Source: Thiopontia sp964344785
Lineage (GTDB): Bacteria; Pseudomonadota; Gammaproteobacteria; GCF-002020875
Assembly (NCBI GenBank): GCA_964344785.1
Contig: CAYFOR010000058.1
Location: 1 to 16,973 of the forward strand
Length of the DNA stretch: 16,973 bases
Direction: 5' to 3'
Shown here: in pieces, positions 1 to 13,400 of the stretch
How positions within the stretch are numbered: position 1 is the first letter of the stretch
Layout: the number at the start of each line of letters is the position of its first letter
Translations under genes and position numbers: made by a program
The notes under the pieces: generated by a model
Seen by the model: only the letters and a program-made list of their open reading frames with translations
Told to the model about the DNA's origin: nothing
Databases searched by the model: none

Positions 1-14
1 AAAATATGTGCGAG

Positions 15-56
15 TCAGCCGTTGAAATGACCGTTTGGTGAATAAGGCGGGTTCAT
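15..56 (-). other. Possible start of the next efflux gene, closed after 13 codons
   Basis: Bases 1-100 lie downstream of the adaptor gene. An ATG at 54-56 has a good ribosome binding site (GAGGAA six bases upstream), which is where the RND inner-membrane pump of a TetR / outer-membrane factor / adaptor operon would be expected to start. The frame reads MNPPYSPNGHFNG and then meets TGA at 15-17. Neither other frame gives a clear pump N-terminus (normally a short segment ending in an RP-V motif before the first membrane helix). It may be a pump gene with an early frame error, a decayed gene, or an unrelated short frame. Fifty-six bases are too few to decide. Confidence 0.25.
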
Positions 57-100
57 AGTGGTTTCCTCAGTGGAGAGACACGACCGGCACAGAGTTCAAA

Positions 101-1235
101 TCACTGCTCCTGTGGAGAAGGGGCCGCTGCATTGGCAGGCTCAACCGAGTTGTCGATGGTCAGTGGTGTCCCGTTTTTCAACTTGAACTGACCACTGGTT
201 ACAACCAGATCACCCTGTCGGATACCATTGAGAATCGCCACCTGATCCCCCCGCTTGGTGCCACTCTCGACAAAAACCTGTTGAGCAGTTGGCAGAGCAT
301 CCTCTTCTGCCGCCTGTTTCACCACAAACAGCGTCTCACCATAGGCGTTGTAGCTGATGGCGGTCTGAGGCAGCGTCAAATATGACACCGGCTCTCCACG
401 ATCCACCATCAGGTGTACAAACATTCCCGGCATCCAGCGCCCCCCCCCGATTGTCGATCACCCCCTCGATGCGCAGGTTTCGGCTCTCCTGTTCAATCTC
501 ACTGTGAATCGCATGGATTTCACCCTCAACCTCGACTGCCTGCTGCCCATTCTGCTCCACATGAAGGGTAAACCGCTGTCCCGTCCGAACCTGACTGAGA
601 TACTGCTGTGGTAGTGAGAAGTCGACATAGAGCCGCTCGGTGTTCTGCAGCGAGGCAATGGTCACGCCCGGACTGAGCAACTCACCCACCTCAACCTGGC
701 GAATACCAAGGCGACCACTGAACGGGGCTCGGATCTGCCGTTTGTCGATCACCGCCTGCTGTTGCGCCTCTTGCGCCTTGCGGCTCTTCAATTCACTCTC
801 GGCCGCATCGAGCTGCGCCTGACTGATGGCATTGATACGGAACTGCTGACGATCGCGCTCCAGATTGATCTCTGCCAACTCTCTGCTGGCTCGAAGTGCC
901 GCCAACTGTGCCGTTTCCACCGTACTGTCCAATTCAACCAGCAGGGCTCCCTGCCTGACCTCCTGTCCAGACTGAAAATGGACCTGTTTGACGACACCAG
1001 AGACCTCACTTTGAATCGATACCCCTTGAATCGAGCGCAAGCTGCCAATAGCCTCCAGTCTCGGCTGCCATGGCTGATACTCCACTGCCATTGCACTCAC
1101 CGTTACCGGCGGGTTGGCATTGGATGCAAGAAACTGCGCCATCATCGAGGCAGCGAACTGCTGATAGCTGTAGATTGCGGCGAACAGGCCACCAACCAGC
1201 AACAACATGACCACCATCCGTTTCAAGATCTTCAT
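101..1235 (-). pseudogene. RND efflux periplasmic adaptor (membrane fusion protein), frameshifted at a G9 run
   Basis: This is the periplasmic adaptor that would link an inner-membrane RND pump to the outer-membrane channel. The first frame (ATG at 1235) gives an N-terminal hydrophobic anchor (residues about 7-22, no lipobox), a lipoyl-like half (about 70-105), a helical hairpin (about 107-165) and the second lipoyl half containing RAPFSGRLGI (169-178). An R-x10-S pattern at the hairpin tip (127-138) resembles the TolC-docking motif of AcrA. At residue 263 the frame enters nine G (plus-strand C at 440-448) and runs out of homology, stopping at 336. The other frame resumes at once with RWMPGMFVHL and ends at TGA 101-103. 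Eight G would restore one 377-codon protein of normal length. The start overlaps the stop of the upstream gene as ATGA and is preceded by AAGGAG. It may be a true mutation, a slippage-controlled gene or a sequencing error. Confidence 0.85.
440..448. repeat. Homopolymer of nine C/G at the adaptor frame break
   Basis: Nine C in a row on the plus strand (nine G in the coding strand of the adaptor gene). The two halves of the adaptor meet here in different frames, and removing one G joins them. Runs of this length are prone to replication slippage, transcriptional slippage and sequencing miscounts. Confidence 0.95.
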
Positions 1236-2674
1236 CCGTTACTCTCCTTGTGCTGCCAGTCGCCACCACCCAACGCGACAATCAATGCCACGGTATCGTT
1301 GTAGAGCTTCGCCCTCGCCTCAATCGACTGAATTTTTGTCTGCTGCAACTGTCGCTGCGCATTCAACAGTGTCAGATAACTCACCGCCCCCTGTCGGTGC
1401 TGGGCCTGTACCAGAGCCAGGGTATCGGACGAGAGCTGGTCGGCCTGATTGGTCAGTTGCAGCCGCTCGCTATCAAGCTGCAACGCACGAATCGCATCGG
1501 CCACCTGCTGGAATGCCGTCAGCACCTGCTGACGATAGTTAGCCGCCTGCTGTTGATAATTTGCTACTGCCGACTGCTCCCTGGCTTTCAGCGCATCTCC
1601 ATGAAACAGCGGATATAACAACCCGGCACCAATGCCCCAGACTGCAGTGCCACTGTCCAGCAACTCATCGATCTGATTCGATGTGCTCCCAAAACTGGCA
1701 GTCAGGTTCAAGGTGGGATAGCGATTGGCCGTTGCCACCCCAACCGCCGAGGCCGACTGCAGCAACCGTGCCTCCGCCAACCGGATATCAGGACGCTGTT
1801 GAACCAGCTGTGACGGTACGATCATCGGCACCTGTTGCGGCAGCATCATGCGATCAAGTGCAATATCCAACATGCCCATCTCTGTCGCCGTTGTGCCTGT
1901 CAACAGCGCCAAACGATGTTTCGCCTTCGACAATGCAAGCTTCAACTCCGGCATCCGGGTTCTCGTCTGGGCCAGTGAGGCACGCTGACTCAACAGATCT
2001 GTCTTCGGAATCACCCCAATCCTGTACTGCTGCTCCGTAACAGCCAGTTGCGCACTCTCATCCTCGATGATGGATTCCATCGCGGCAATCTGCTCCATCA
2101 GCTTTCCGATCTCGATTGCAGTGACAACTATCTCCGCACTCAGAGTCACTCCCGCCGCCTGTAGCTGATGTCGCTCGATGGCGACTGATCCGGCTGAAAC
2201 TTCCAAGCGGTTTCGATTACCTTCAAACAGGTCAACCTGATAGTCCAACTCCAGCACTCCCTTATAGAGGTTGAGCTGCGAACCTGCCCCGACCAATCCC
2301 ACTTCAGCACCTGAAGTATGTGAACGGTTGCCGGAAAGCGACAGATCAACGGTCGGCAGCATCAGCTCTCCATGCTCTGCCTGATGGAGTGATTCGACAG
2401 ACTGTAGTTTGGCTGCAGCCATCTCCAAGGTGGGACTGTTTGCCAATCCTTTCTCAACCAGCTCATTGATGGTCTCCGACTGAAGCAGCTGCCACCACCG
2501 GCTCGGAATCATATCAACGCTCTTTAGCTGCTGCTTTCCAGAGAGATCAACCGTATCCGCTTCACTCACATACTGCACCGGTATCGGTTGCGATATCGAA
2601 GTCAGTTGAGGTCGCTCTACACAGCCACTGCTGAGGATCGCAATCAACGGGATGGTCATATACCTATTTTTCAT
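1232..2674 (-). CDS. TolC/NodT-family outer-membrane efflux lipoprotein
   Basis: This is the outer-membrane channel of a tripartite efflux system; as a trimer it forms the exit duct for substrates passed on by the pump and adaptor. The chosen ATG (2674) gives 480 residues, the normal size for the family. It produces a lipoprotein signal MKNRYMTIPLIAILSSGC with lipobox LSSG-C (Cys18), and lies seven bases after AGGGGG. The frame is open upstream to 2875, but that extension would bury the signal peptide inside the repressor gene. Two tandem OEP repeats are visible. The family signature RPDIRLAEARL is at 294-304, and the conserved end LYNDTVALIVALGGG at 457-471. The start overlaps the last codons of the TetR gene and the stop overlaps the adaptor start, so the three genes are probably translationally coupled. 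The substrate cannot be told from sequence. Confidence 0.93.
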   Translation of the reverse strand: MKNRYMTIPLIAILSSGCVERPQLTSISQPIPVQYVSEADTVDLSGKQQLKSVDMIPSRWWQLLQSETINELVEKGLANSPTLEMAAAKLQSVESLHQAEHGELMLPTVDLSLSGNRSHTSGAEVGLVGAGSQLNLYKGVLELDYQVDLFEGNRNRLEVSAGSVAIERHQLQAAGVTLSAEIVVTAIEIGKLMEQIAAMESIIEDESAQLAVTEQQYRIGVIPKTDLLSQRASLAQTRTRMPELKLALSKAKHRLALLTGTTATEMGMLDIALDRMMLPQQVPMIVPSQLVQQRPDIRLAEARLLQSASAVGVATANRYPTLNLTASFGSTSNQIDELLDSGTAVWGIGAGLLYPLFHGDALKAREQSAVANYQQQAANYRQQVLTAFQQVADAIRALQLDSERLQLTNQADQLSSDTLALVQAQHRQGAVSYLTLLNAQRQLQQTKIQSIEARAKLYNDTVALIVALGGGDWQHKESNG

Positions 2675-3434
2675 CTCCATACCCCCTATTCTCTGAATTG
2701 AACCAGCTGGTCTGCTCCAATGTCGCCAATGCGATCTCCTTACCGCGCTCAAATAGCTCAAACGGTGCCTCACTCTGCCACCCATACCCTTGAAGAAAGT
2801 GAACGTGGTTGGTCGTGAAAAAATCGACGATATCGGAATTCTGACAAGACTCTCTCTCTGACTTTCCCTTTGCATAAGCAGAGTGGATGATTGAATTCAG
2901 GCCGATCGACAGGCCCCACAAGCCATGCGTCAGGACATCACAAAAATCAGCCTGTTCCTGCGGTTCCAAATCAAGGTAATTGGGAAAATTATCCGGTAGT
3001 GCTTCCTGTGCCATTGCACGAATCTCATCGGCCAGCTCCACATGGAGATGGTCATACTGTTCTACCCGCTGTACGGTTGCCCTGCGCCAGACAGAAGGCA
3101 TCAATGCAAGATTCTCGATCTCAAGCAACTCGGGAAAGTGGATCGAAACCATCCAGAGGGCCTGAACCAGTGCGATGATCTGCTCCATCGCCGGTATTGG
3201 CCTGGCCTGAACCAGGTGAAAAATCATCCGATGCTCCTCCACCAGACGCTGTGCACAGGCCACCAACAGATCCTCCTTGCTTTCGAAGTGGCTATAGATC
3301 GTTCCCATCGAGTATTGAGTCTCCCTGGCGACATCGGACATCCGTACTCCAAGAAACCCCTGTTCTGCAAAAAGAGAGATCGACTGCTCGATAATCTCCT
3401 GCTCTCTCTGCTCCCGCTTCTCTCTTCGATCCAT
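2664..3434 (-). CDS. TetR-family transcriptional repressor of the efflux operon
   Basis: A 256-residue TetR/AcrR-type regulator. The N-terminal helix-turn-helix is clear: an amphipathic first helix ending in SLFAEQGFLGVRMSDVA, followed by the recognition part YSMGTIYSHFESKEDLL (about residues 40-56). The rest is a helical ligand-binding and dimerisation domain with no closely recognisable subfamily. I chose the ATG at 3434 because GAGGTG lies just upstream; the in-frame GTG at 3443 is part of that ribosome binding site. It is the first gene of the operon and overlaps the outer-membrane channel gene by 11 bases. Palindromes over its own promoter suggest that it represses itself and the efflux genes until an inducer binds. 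The inducer is unknown. Confidence 0.92.
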   Translation of the reverse strand: MDRREKREQREQEIIEQSISLFAEQGFLGVRMSDVARETQYSMGTIYSHFESKEDLLVACAQRLVEEHRMIFHLVQARPIPAMEQIIALVQALWMVSIHFPELLEIENLALMPSVWRRATVQRVEQYDHLHVELADEIRAMAQEALPDNFPNYLDLEPQEQADFCDVLTHGLWGLSIGLNSIIHSAYAKGKSERESCQNSDIVDFFTTNHVHFLQGYGWQSEAPFELFERGKEIALATLEQTSWFNSENRGYGDEK

Positions 3435-3451
3435 CAAAATCACCTCAAAAA

Positions 3452-3471
3452 CGAATATTATTCGAATAATA
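3452..3471. promoter_or_regulatory. Candidate TetR operator: two overlapping palindromes
   Basis: A perfect 16-bp palindrome TATTATTCGAATAATA (3456-3471) overlaps a second inverted repeat CGAATA-T-TATTCG (3452-3464). Together they give three GAATA/TATTC half-sites, 18 bases upstream of the repressor start. They cover the -10 box of the repressor promoter, the usual position for autorepression in this family. Binding by this TetR protein is inferred from position and symmetry. Confidence 0.6.
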
Positions 3472-3494
3472 ATCCAAAAATACCAGAATCACAA
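3466..3494 (-). promoter_or_regulatory. Sigma70-like promoter of the efflux operon
   Basis: On the minus strand, TTGTGA (3489-3494) and TATTAT (3466-3471) are 17 bases apart, the optimal spacing, with a start expected near 3459. The -10 box is one arm of the 16-bp palindrome, so a repressor bound there would block polymerase. The resulting leader is only about 25 bases long. Confidence 0.55.
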
Positions 3495-3590
3495 CACAAT
3501 TTATTGACAAATCCACTATTGCTGTCTCGACAAGCCCATCTCGACGTTACCAATATACTCAGACACTCAATGTCATATCAGCGCATACCG

Positions 3591-3599
3591 TGATACTAT
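3591..3599 (+). promoter_or_regulatory. Possible extended -10 promoter for the histidine kinase gene
   Basis: TG-A-TACTAT matches an extended -10 element and would start transcription about 40 bases before the kinase ATG. No good -35 box is present at 16-18 bases. An inverted repeat TATCA (3576-3580) / TGATA (3591-3595) flanks the expected spacer and could be a regulator site. The rest of the 3435-3645 divergent gap shows no gene. Confidence 0.35.
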
Positions 3600-3645
3600 A
3601 TTTCGTGACGTATTGATTTCTTAAGGATAGAAGGGGGAAGGAGTC

Positions 3646-5976
3646 ATGCAGGAGAATCCGATACTGAAGCACCCGCAATCCCGTAAAATAATCTGGGCTC
3701 TGATTGCAGGTAGTCTGCTGCTGCACTTTTTCTTTACCTTGATCAATGAGACGATCTTCAGTGAAATACGGTGGGAGCACCATCCCGTCCATGCCTCCAT
3801 CGAAATAGCCGGATCACTGATTGCATTCTGGGTCTCCTGGGTTCTGCTGAAGCTCGAGAAGAGCGGTAAAGGTTCCAGTTTCAACATCATCATCGCCATT
3901 GCCCTGCTGACGATGGGGATGTTTGACCTCTTCCATGCCCTGACGCACAGCGGCAACCTCTTTGTCTGGTTTCACAGCATTGCAGTATTTGCAGGTGGTC
4001 TGCTCATGCATGCCATCTGGTGGAACCGTTTTATTGAAAGCCATTTCCAACGCTGGGGGGTACAAACGGTTTTCACCATCGCGACCACAACCGGCCTGAT
4101 CTCTCTACTGTACCCGGAGTCGATCCCTGTGATGCTGGTGCAGCAACCGGAAGGGTTGCCCGCTTTCAGCCCTGTGGCGAGTGTGCTCAATTTGGCAGGC
4201 GGCGGCTTCTTTCTACTCGGCGGCGTGCGTCTACTGCTCTCCTACAAGGCAACCGGAAATTATGATGATCTGCTCTTTTCCCTTCACTGCTTTCTGTTCG
4301 GCGCGGCTGCTATCATGTTTCAGTATTCGGAACTCTGGGATGTGGCCTGGTGGGGCTGGCATGTTCTACGATTTGCCGCCTATGCAGTGGCGTTATGGCT
4401 TGTACTGAAGACGGAGATCCGGTTGTTTGAGTTGATCAAGAAAACCAACCAACAGCTGGAACAGCGTGTTCGGTCCCGCTCATACCAACTGGAACAGCTT
4501 GAGACCGCACTGAATGATCACGCGCTGGTTACTGTGCTGAATCCTCATGGCATCCTAGTGGATGCCAATGAAAAACACCGCGAGGTCAGCGGCTTCACAA
4601 AAAATGAACTGGTTGGCCAGCCTCTCACTGATCTTGTCAGGGAACGGCACGCCGGTGAACTGAACAGACAGATATGGCAGGGCATTATTGACCACGGCAT
4701 CTGGCAAGGAGAGATCAGCCAGCGCAGCAAGGATGATGGTACCTATTGGGTACAGGGCACTTTTGTACCATTCAGAAATTTTCAGGGAGAGATCGAGCGT
4801 GTTGTCTCTATCCAGACCGACATCACCTCCCAGAAACTTCTTGAGCAGTCTCTACTGAAGGCCATCAATACCAAGGATGAATTCATGGCCACCATGAGCC
4901 ATGAACTTCGCACCCCACTGACTGCCATACTCGGTTTTTGTGGTGAGTTGCTACCGGAAATCACCGACCCGAAGCAGCGAGAAAACCTCAAGCAGATCCA
5001 CATCGCCGGAGAGAATCAACTCACCCTGGTCAACGACATCCTCGACATGTCCAAGATCGAATCGGGTAAATTCACAATCGAGGAGATCCACTACTCACTG
5101 CCCCAACTGATCGAAGAGATTCGAGGGATGCTGATCGGCAAGATAAAAGAGAAGGGGCTCACGCTGCAGACCGAGAACCGTTATACAAAAACCAACCTGC
5201 TCATTGGTGATCGCCAGCGGATCAAACAGATCCTCATCAATCTGATTGGCAATGCACTCAAGTTTACCGAAAAAGGGGCGATCACCCTCACGGTAGAGCA
5301 GACGGGAGAGCAGCTTCAATTCATCGTGAGCGATACCGGAATCGGTATTCAACCGGAAAACATGGAAAAACTGTTCAGGCGATTCCAGCAGGAGGACGGG
5401 TCGATCTGCCGAAGGTTTGGAGGCAGCGGGCTCGGCCTCTTCATCTCCCTCAACCTGGCCGAACATATGGGGGGGACTGTCACTGCGAGGAGTACATATG
5501 GGGAAGGTTCTCGTTTCACCCTGAGCCTACCCTATCAACCGGGTGGGCAACCGAAGGCAGAGAGTACGACCGAGGCCACCACTGGAGAGACCGGCAAGAA
5601 GCTCCACCTGAGTGGGAAGGTACTGTTGGCGGAAGACACTGCTGCAATACAGCTGCTGATCAGACGGATGCTGGAAAAGGTGGGCATCACCGTCACGTCG
5701 GTAAACAATGGACGAAAGGCGGTAGAAGAGATCAGGAAAAATGAATATGACCTGATCCTGATGGATATGCAGATGCCGGAGATGGATGGAATCGAGGCCT
5801 TCTCAGTCATCCGTCAACAGGGATATCAGATGCCGGTCATTGCAGTGACTGCCAACGTCATGCAGAAACACCGAGAGCAATTTGAAACGGCCGGCTGTAA
5901 CGACTTTATCGGGAAGCCGATCGAAAAAGAGAGTTTGATGAATGTACTCAAAAAGCATCTGCACGCTACTGAATGA
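3646..5976 (+). CDS. Membrane-bound hybrid sensor histidine kinase (8 TM, PAS, HisKA, HATPase, receiver)
   Basis: A 776-residue sensor that should autophosphorylate on His and pass the phosphate to its own receiver. Eight hydrophobic segments (about 15-33, 50-70, 79-99, 104-126, 137-156, 174-198, 208-228, 233-254) form a MASE3-like integral sensor. Several histidines (H97, H101, H110, H122, H239) and D94 lie in or near the membrane. A coiled-coil linker (255-290) leads to a PAS domain with PAC end (about 290-397). HisKA follows, with KDEFMATMSHELRTPL (phospho-acceptor H419), then HATPase_c with N-box N536, DTGIGI (563-568) and GGSGLGL (592-598). The receiver has acidic D664, phospho-acceptor D707, T735 and K757. 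All catalytic residues are present. GAAGGAG precedes the ATG. There is no Hpt domain and no adjacent response regulator, so output needs a partner elsewhere. The signal is unknown. Confidence 0.93.
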   Translation: MQENPILKHPQSRKIIWALIAGSLLLHFFFTLINETIFSEIRWEHHPVHASIEIAGSLIAFWVSWVLLKLEKSGKGSSFNIIIAIALLTMGMFDLFHALTHSGNLFVWFHSIAVFAGGLLMHAIWWNRFIESHFQRWGVQTVFTIATTTGLISLLYPESIPVMLVQQPEGLPAFSPVASVLNLAGGGFFLLGGVRLLLSYKATGNYDDLLFSLHCFLFGAAAIMFQYSELWDVAWWGWHVLRFAAYAVALWLVLKTEIRLFELIKKTNQQLEQRVRSRSYQLEQLETALNDHALVTVLNPHGILVDANEKHREVSGFTKNELVGQPLTDLVRERHAGELNRQIWQGIIDHGIWQGEISQRSKDDGTYWVQGTFVPFRNFQGEIERVVSIQTDITSQKLLEQSLLKAINTKDEFMATMSHELRTPLTAILGFCGELLPEITDPKQRENLKQIHIAGENQLTLVNDILDMSKIESGKFTIEEIHYSLPQLIEEIRGMLIGKIKEKGLTLQTENRYTKTNLLIGDRQRIKQILINLIGNALKFTEKGAITLTVEQTGEQLQFIVSDTGIGIQPENMEKLFRRFQQEDGSICRRFGGSGLGLFISLNLAEHMGGTVTARSTYGEGSRFTLSLPYQPGGQPKAESTTEATTGETGKKLHLSGKVLLAEDTAAIQLLIRRMLEKVGITVTSVNNGRKAVEEIRKNEYDLILMDMQMPEMDGIEAFSVIRQQGYQMPVIAVTANVMQKHREQFETAGCNDFIGKPIEKESLMNVLKKHLHATE

Positions 5977-6001
5977 CGGCCTTGGCAGCCGCTCCAATAA
6001 C

Positions 6002-6039
6002 GGAAACACCCTGATCGTGTAAACGACCAGGGTGTTTCC
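6002..6039. terminator. Likely bidirectional terminator between the kinase gene and rpoC
   Basis: A perfect 12-bp stem, GGAAACACCCTG (6002-6013) with CAGGGTGTTTCC (6028-6039), is capped by an inner TCGT/ACGA pairing. It lies between two convergent genes, 25 bases after the kinase stop and 38 bases after the rpoC stop. No long T-run follows on either side, so its efficiency is uncertain. The 101-base gap holds nothing else I can identify. Confidence 0.7.
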
Positions 6040-6077
6040 AGACTGCTCTCCAACCGGTAGGCGTGATGTGGAGGAGG

Positions 6078-10358
<4,281 letters not shown>

Positions 10359-10408
10359 CTCTTCTTCTATCTCCTTGCGAAACAGTCAGCAGTCAGAACG
10401 GCTCGGCT

Positions 10409-13400
10409 TCAGTCCAACTGTTCCAGGTCAATATCAATTGCCAGTGAACGAATCTCTTTCAACAGTACGTTGAAGGATTCCGGCATCCCGGCATCAATAC
10501 GATGATCACCATCGACAATATTCTTGTACATACGGGTACGACCAGTAACGTCATCCGACTTCACGGTCAGCATCTCCTGAAGAACATGAGAGGCTCCGTA
10601 TGCTTCAAGCGCCCAGACCTCCATCTCACCAAAGCGCTGACCGCCAAACTGTGCCTTACCACCCAACGGCTGTTGGGTAACCAGGCTGTATGGGCCGGTT
10701 GAACGGGCATGCATCTTGTCCGCAACCAGGTGGTTCAGTTTGATGATATGCATCACACCAACCGTAACCGGACGATCGAAAGGCTCTCCGGTACGACCAT
10801 CGTAGAGGGTGGTCTGACCACTCTCCGGGAGATCGGCCAACTGCAGCATGCGTTTGATCTCCTCCTCATGAGCACCATCAAAGGCCGGGGTTGCCATCGG
10901 AATGCCGCGCCTCAGATTACCGGCCATCTCCAGTAACTCTTCATCACCGAATGAGTCGAGGTCCTCCTGCTTGCCACTGACGTTATAGATTTCGTTGAGG
11001 AAATCACGCAGGTTCTTGGTATCGGCACCACTATCGAGCATACCGGCAATCTTGAGCCCCAGCCCCTTGGCGGCCCAACCGAGATGAACCTCCAATACCT
11101 GTCCGATATTCATACGGGAAGGTACACCGAGCGGATTCAGCACGATATCAACCGGCGTGCCGTCATCCATATGCGGCATATCCTCAATGGGAACAATGCG
11201 CGAGATTACACCCTTGTTACCATGACGTCCCGCCATCTTGTCACCAGGCTGGATGCGACGCTTGACCGCCACATAGACCTTGACCATCTTCTGCACACCC
11301 GGTGCCAGATCATCACCACCGGTGATCTTCGACTTTTTCTCCTCATAGATCGTCTCGATCTCTTCGCGCTGCTGTTTGAGCTGCTCCTGTGAACGCTCCA
11401 GCTGCTCGTTGATCTCTTCGCTGCGCATGCGGATCTGGAACCACTTCTGTTCACCGATCTCTTTAAGGTAGCTCTTGGTGACCTTGTCTCCCGCCTTGAC
11501 ATTGCCTGGACCACCATCGGCTATCTTGCCGACCAACAGCTTCTCCAGACGCTGGAAAATATCCTGTTCGATAATGGCCTGACGCGAGTTGAGGTTTTTG
11601 CGCACGTCATCCAGTTCCATCTGCTCAATATCGAGCGACCGCTTGTCCTTCTTGATGCCGTCTCTGGTGAAGACCCGCACGTCGACCACGGTACCGGCCA
11701 TCGATGATTTGGCACGCAGCGAAGTATCCTTCACATCGGATGCCTTCTCACCAAAAATAGCACGAAGTAGCTTCTCTTCCGGTGTCAACTGGGTCTCGCC
11801 CTTTGGCGTCACCTTGCCTACCAGAATATCTCCCGGCTGCACCTCTGCACCAATATAGATAATGCCGGACTCATCCAGCTTTCTCAGTGCAGATTCACCC
11901 ACATTGGGAATATCGGAGGTGATCTCCTCCGGCCCCAACTTGGTATCACGCGCCATACAGGTGAGCTCTTCGATATGGATCGTGGTATAGCGATCCTCCT
12001 CGACCACACGCTCCGAGATCAGGATGGAGTCCTCAAAGTTGTAGCCGTTCCATGGCATGAAGGCGACGGTGAGGTTCTGACCCAACGCCAGCTCACCCAT
12101 ATCGGTCGAAGGGCCGTCTGCCAGTACATCACCCCGTGCAATCACATCACCTGGCCGGACCAGCGGGCGCTGGTTGATACAGGTGTTCTGGTTGGAGCGG
12201 GTGTACTTGATCATGTTGTAGATATCGACACCTGACTCGCCAGCGCTCGTCTCGTCATCATGGACACGAACCACAATACGACTACCGTCAACGAAGTCAA
12301 CCACGCCACCACGCCTGGCGACCACGGCCACCCCTGAGTCGACGGCCACATCACGCTCGATACCGGTGCCTACCAGCGGCTTCTCGGCACGCATGGTTGG
12401 AACCGCCTGACGCTGCATGTTGGCCCCCATCAATGCACGGTTTGCATCATCGTGCTCGAGGAATGGGATCAACGAAGCCGCAACTGATACGATCTGACGC
12501 GGAGAGATATCCATGTACTCGATCATGTCGGGCGAGGCCATGGTGAATTCGTTCTGATAACGGCAGGAGAGCAGGTCATCCGTCAGGCGGCCCTCACCAT
12601 CGGTATTGGCGCTGGCCTGAGCGATGTGATGGTTGATCTCATCATAGGCCGACAGATACACCACCTCATCGGTTACCTGACTATCCACCACCTTGCGGTA
12701 GGGCGTTTCAAGGAATCCGTATTCATTGGTACGGGCATAAACGGCCAGTGTATTGATCAGACCGATGTTCGGACCCTCCGGGGTCTCAATCGGGCAGACC
12801 CGGCCATAATGGGTCGGGTGCACATCGCGCACCTCAAAGCCTGCACGTTCACGAGTCAACCCGCCTGGACCCAGTGCCGAGATCCGCCGCTTGTGAGTCA
12901 CTTCCGACAACGGGTTGACCTGATCCATGAACTGGGAGAGCTGGCTGGAGCCGAAAAACTCCTTGATTGCCGCTGAAATGGGTTTGGCGTTGATCAACTC
13001 CTGTGGCATCAATCCGTCGGATTCCGCCAGATTGAGGCGCTCCTTGACCGCACGCTCCACACGCACCAGTCCGATACGGAACTGATTCTCTGCCATCTCA
13101 CCGACACTGCGGATACGGCGATTGCCAAGGTTGTCGATATCATCTACCAGCCCATGCCCGTCCTTGATATTGATCAGTGTCTTGATCACATCCACAATAT
13201 CTTCGTTGGAGAGGGTTCCCTCTCCGGTCAACTCTTCGCGGGAGAGGCGACGGTTGAACTTCATCCGCCCTACTGCAGATAGGTCATAGCGGTCAAAGCT
13301 GAAAAAGAGGCTATGGAAAAGATTCTCTGCAGACTCCTGGGTTGGCGGCTCACCAGGACGCATCATCCGATAGATCTCGACCTGAGCCTCCAGTTGGCTG

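Noticed and set aside
1207..2040. Plus-strand frames opposite the outer-membrane channel and adaptor genes
   Set aside because: They are low-complexity shadow translations with no family resemblance, lying over well-recognised genes.
2675..2875. N-terminal extension of the outer-membrane channel to 547 residues
   Set aside because: It would place 67 unlikely residues before a perfect lipoprotein signal and overlap the repressor gene by over 200 bases. The internal ATG has a better ribosome binding site.
3504..3509. Perfect TTGACA on the plus strand in the divergent gap
   Set aside because: No acceptable -10 box lies 16-18 bases downstream, so it is not a supported promoter for the kinase gene.
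3042..3593. Plus-strand 183-residue frame opposite the TetR gene
   Set aside because: It is antisense to a clear helix-turn-helix regulator and extends across its promoter, with no recognisable domain.
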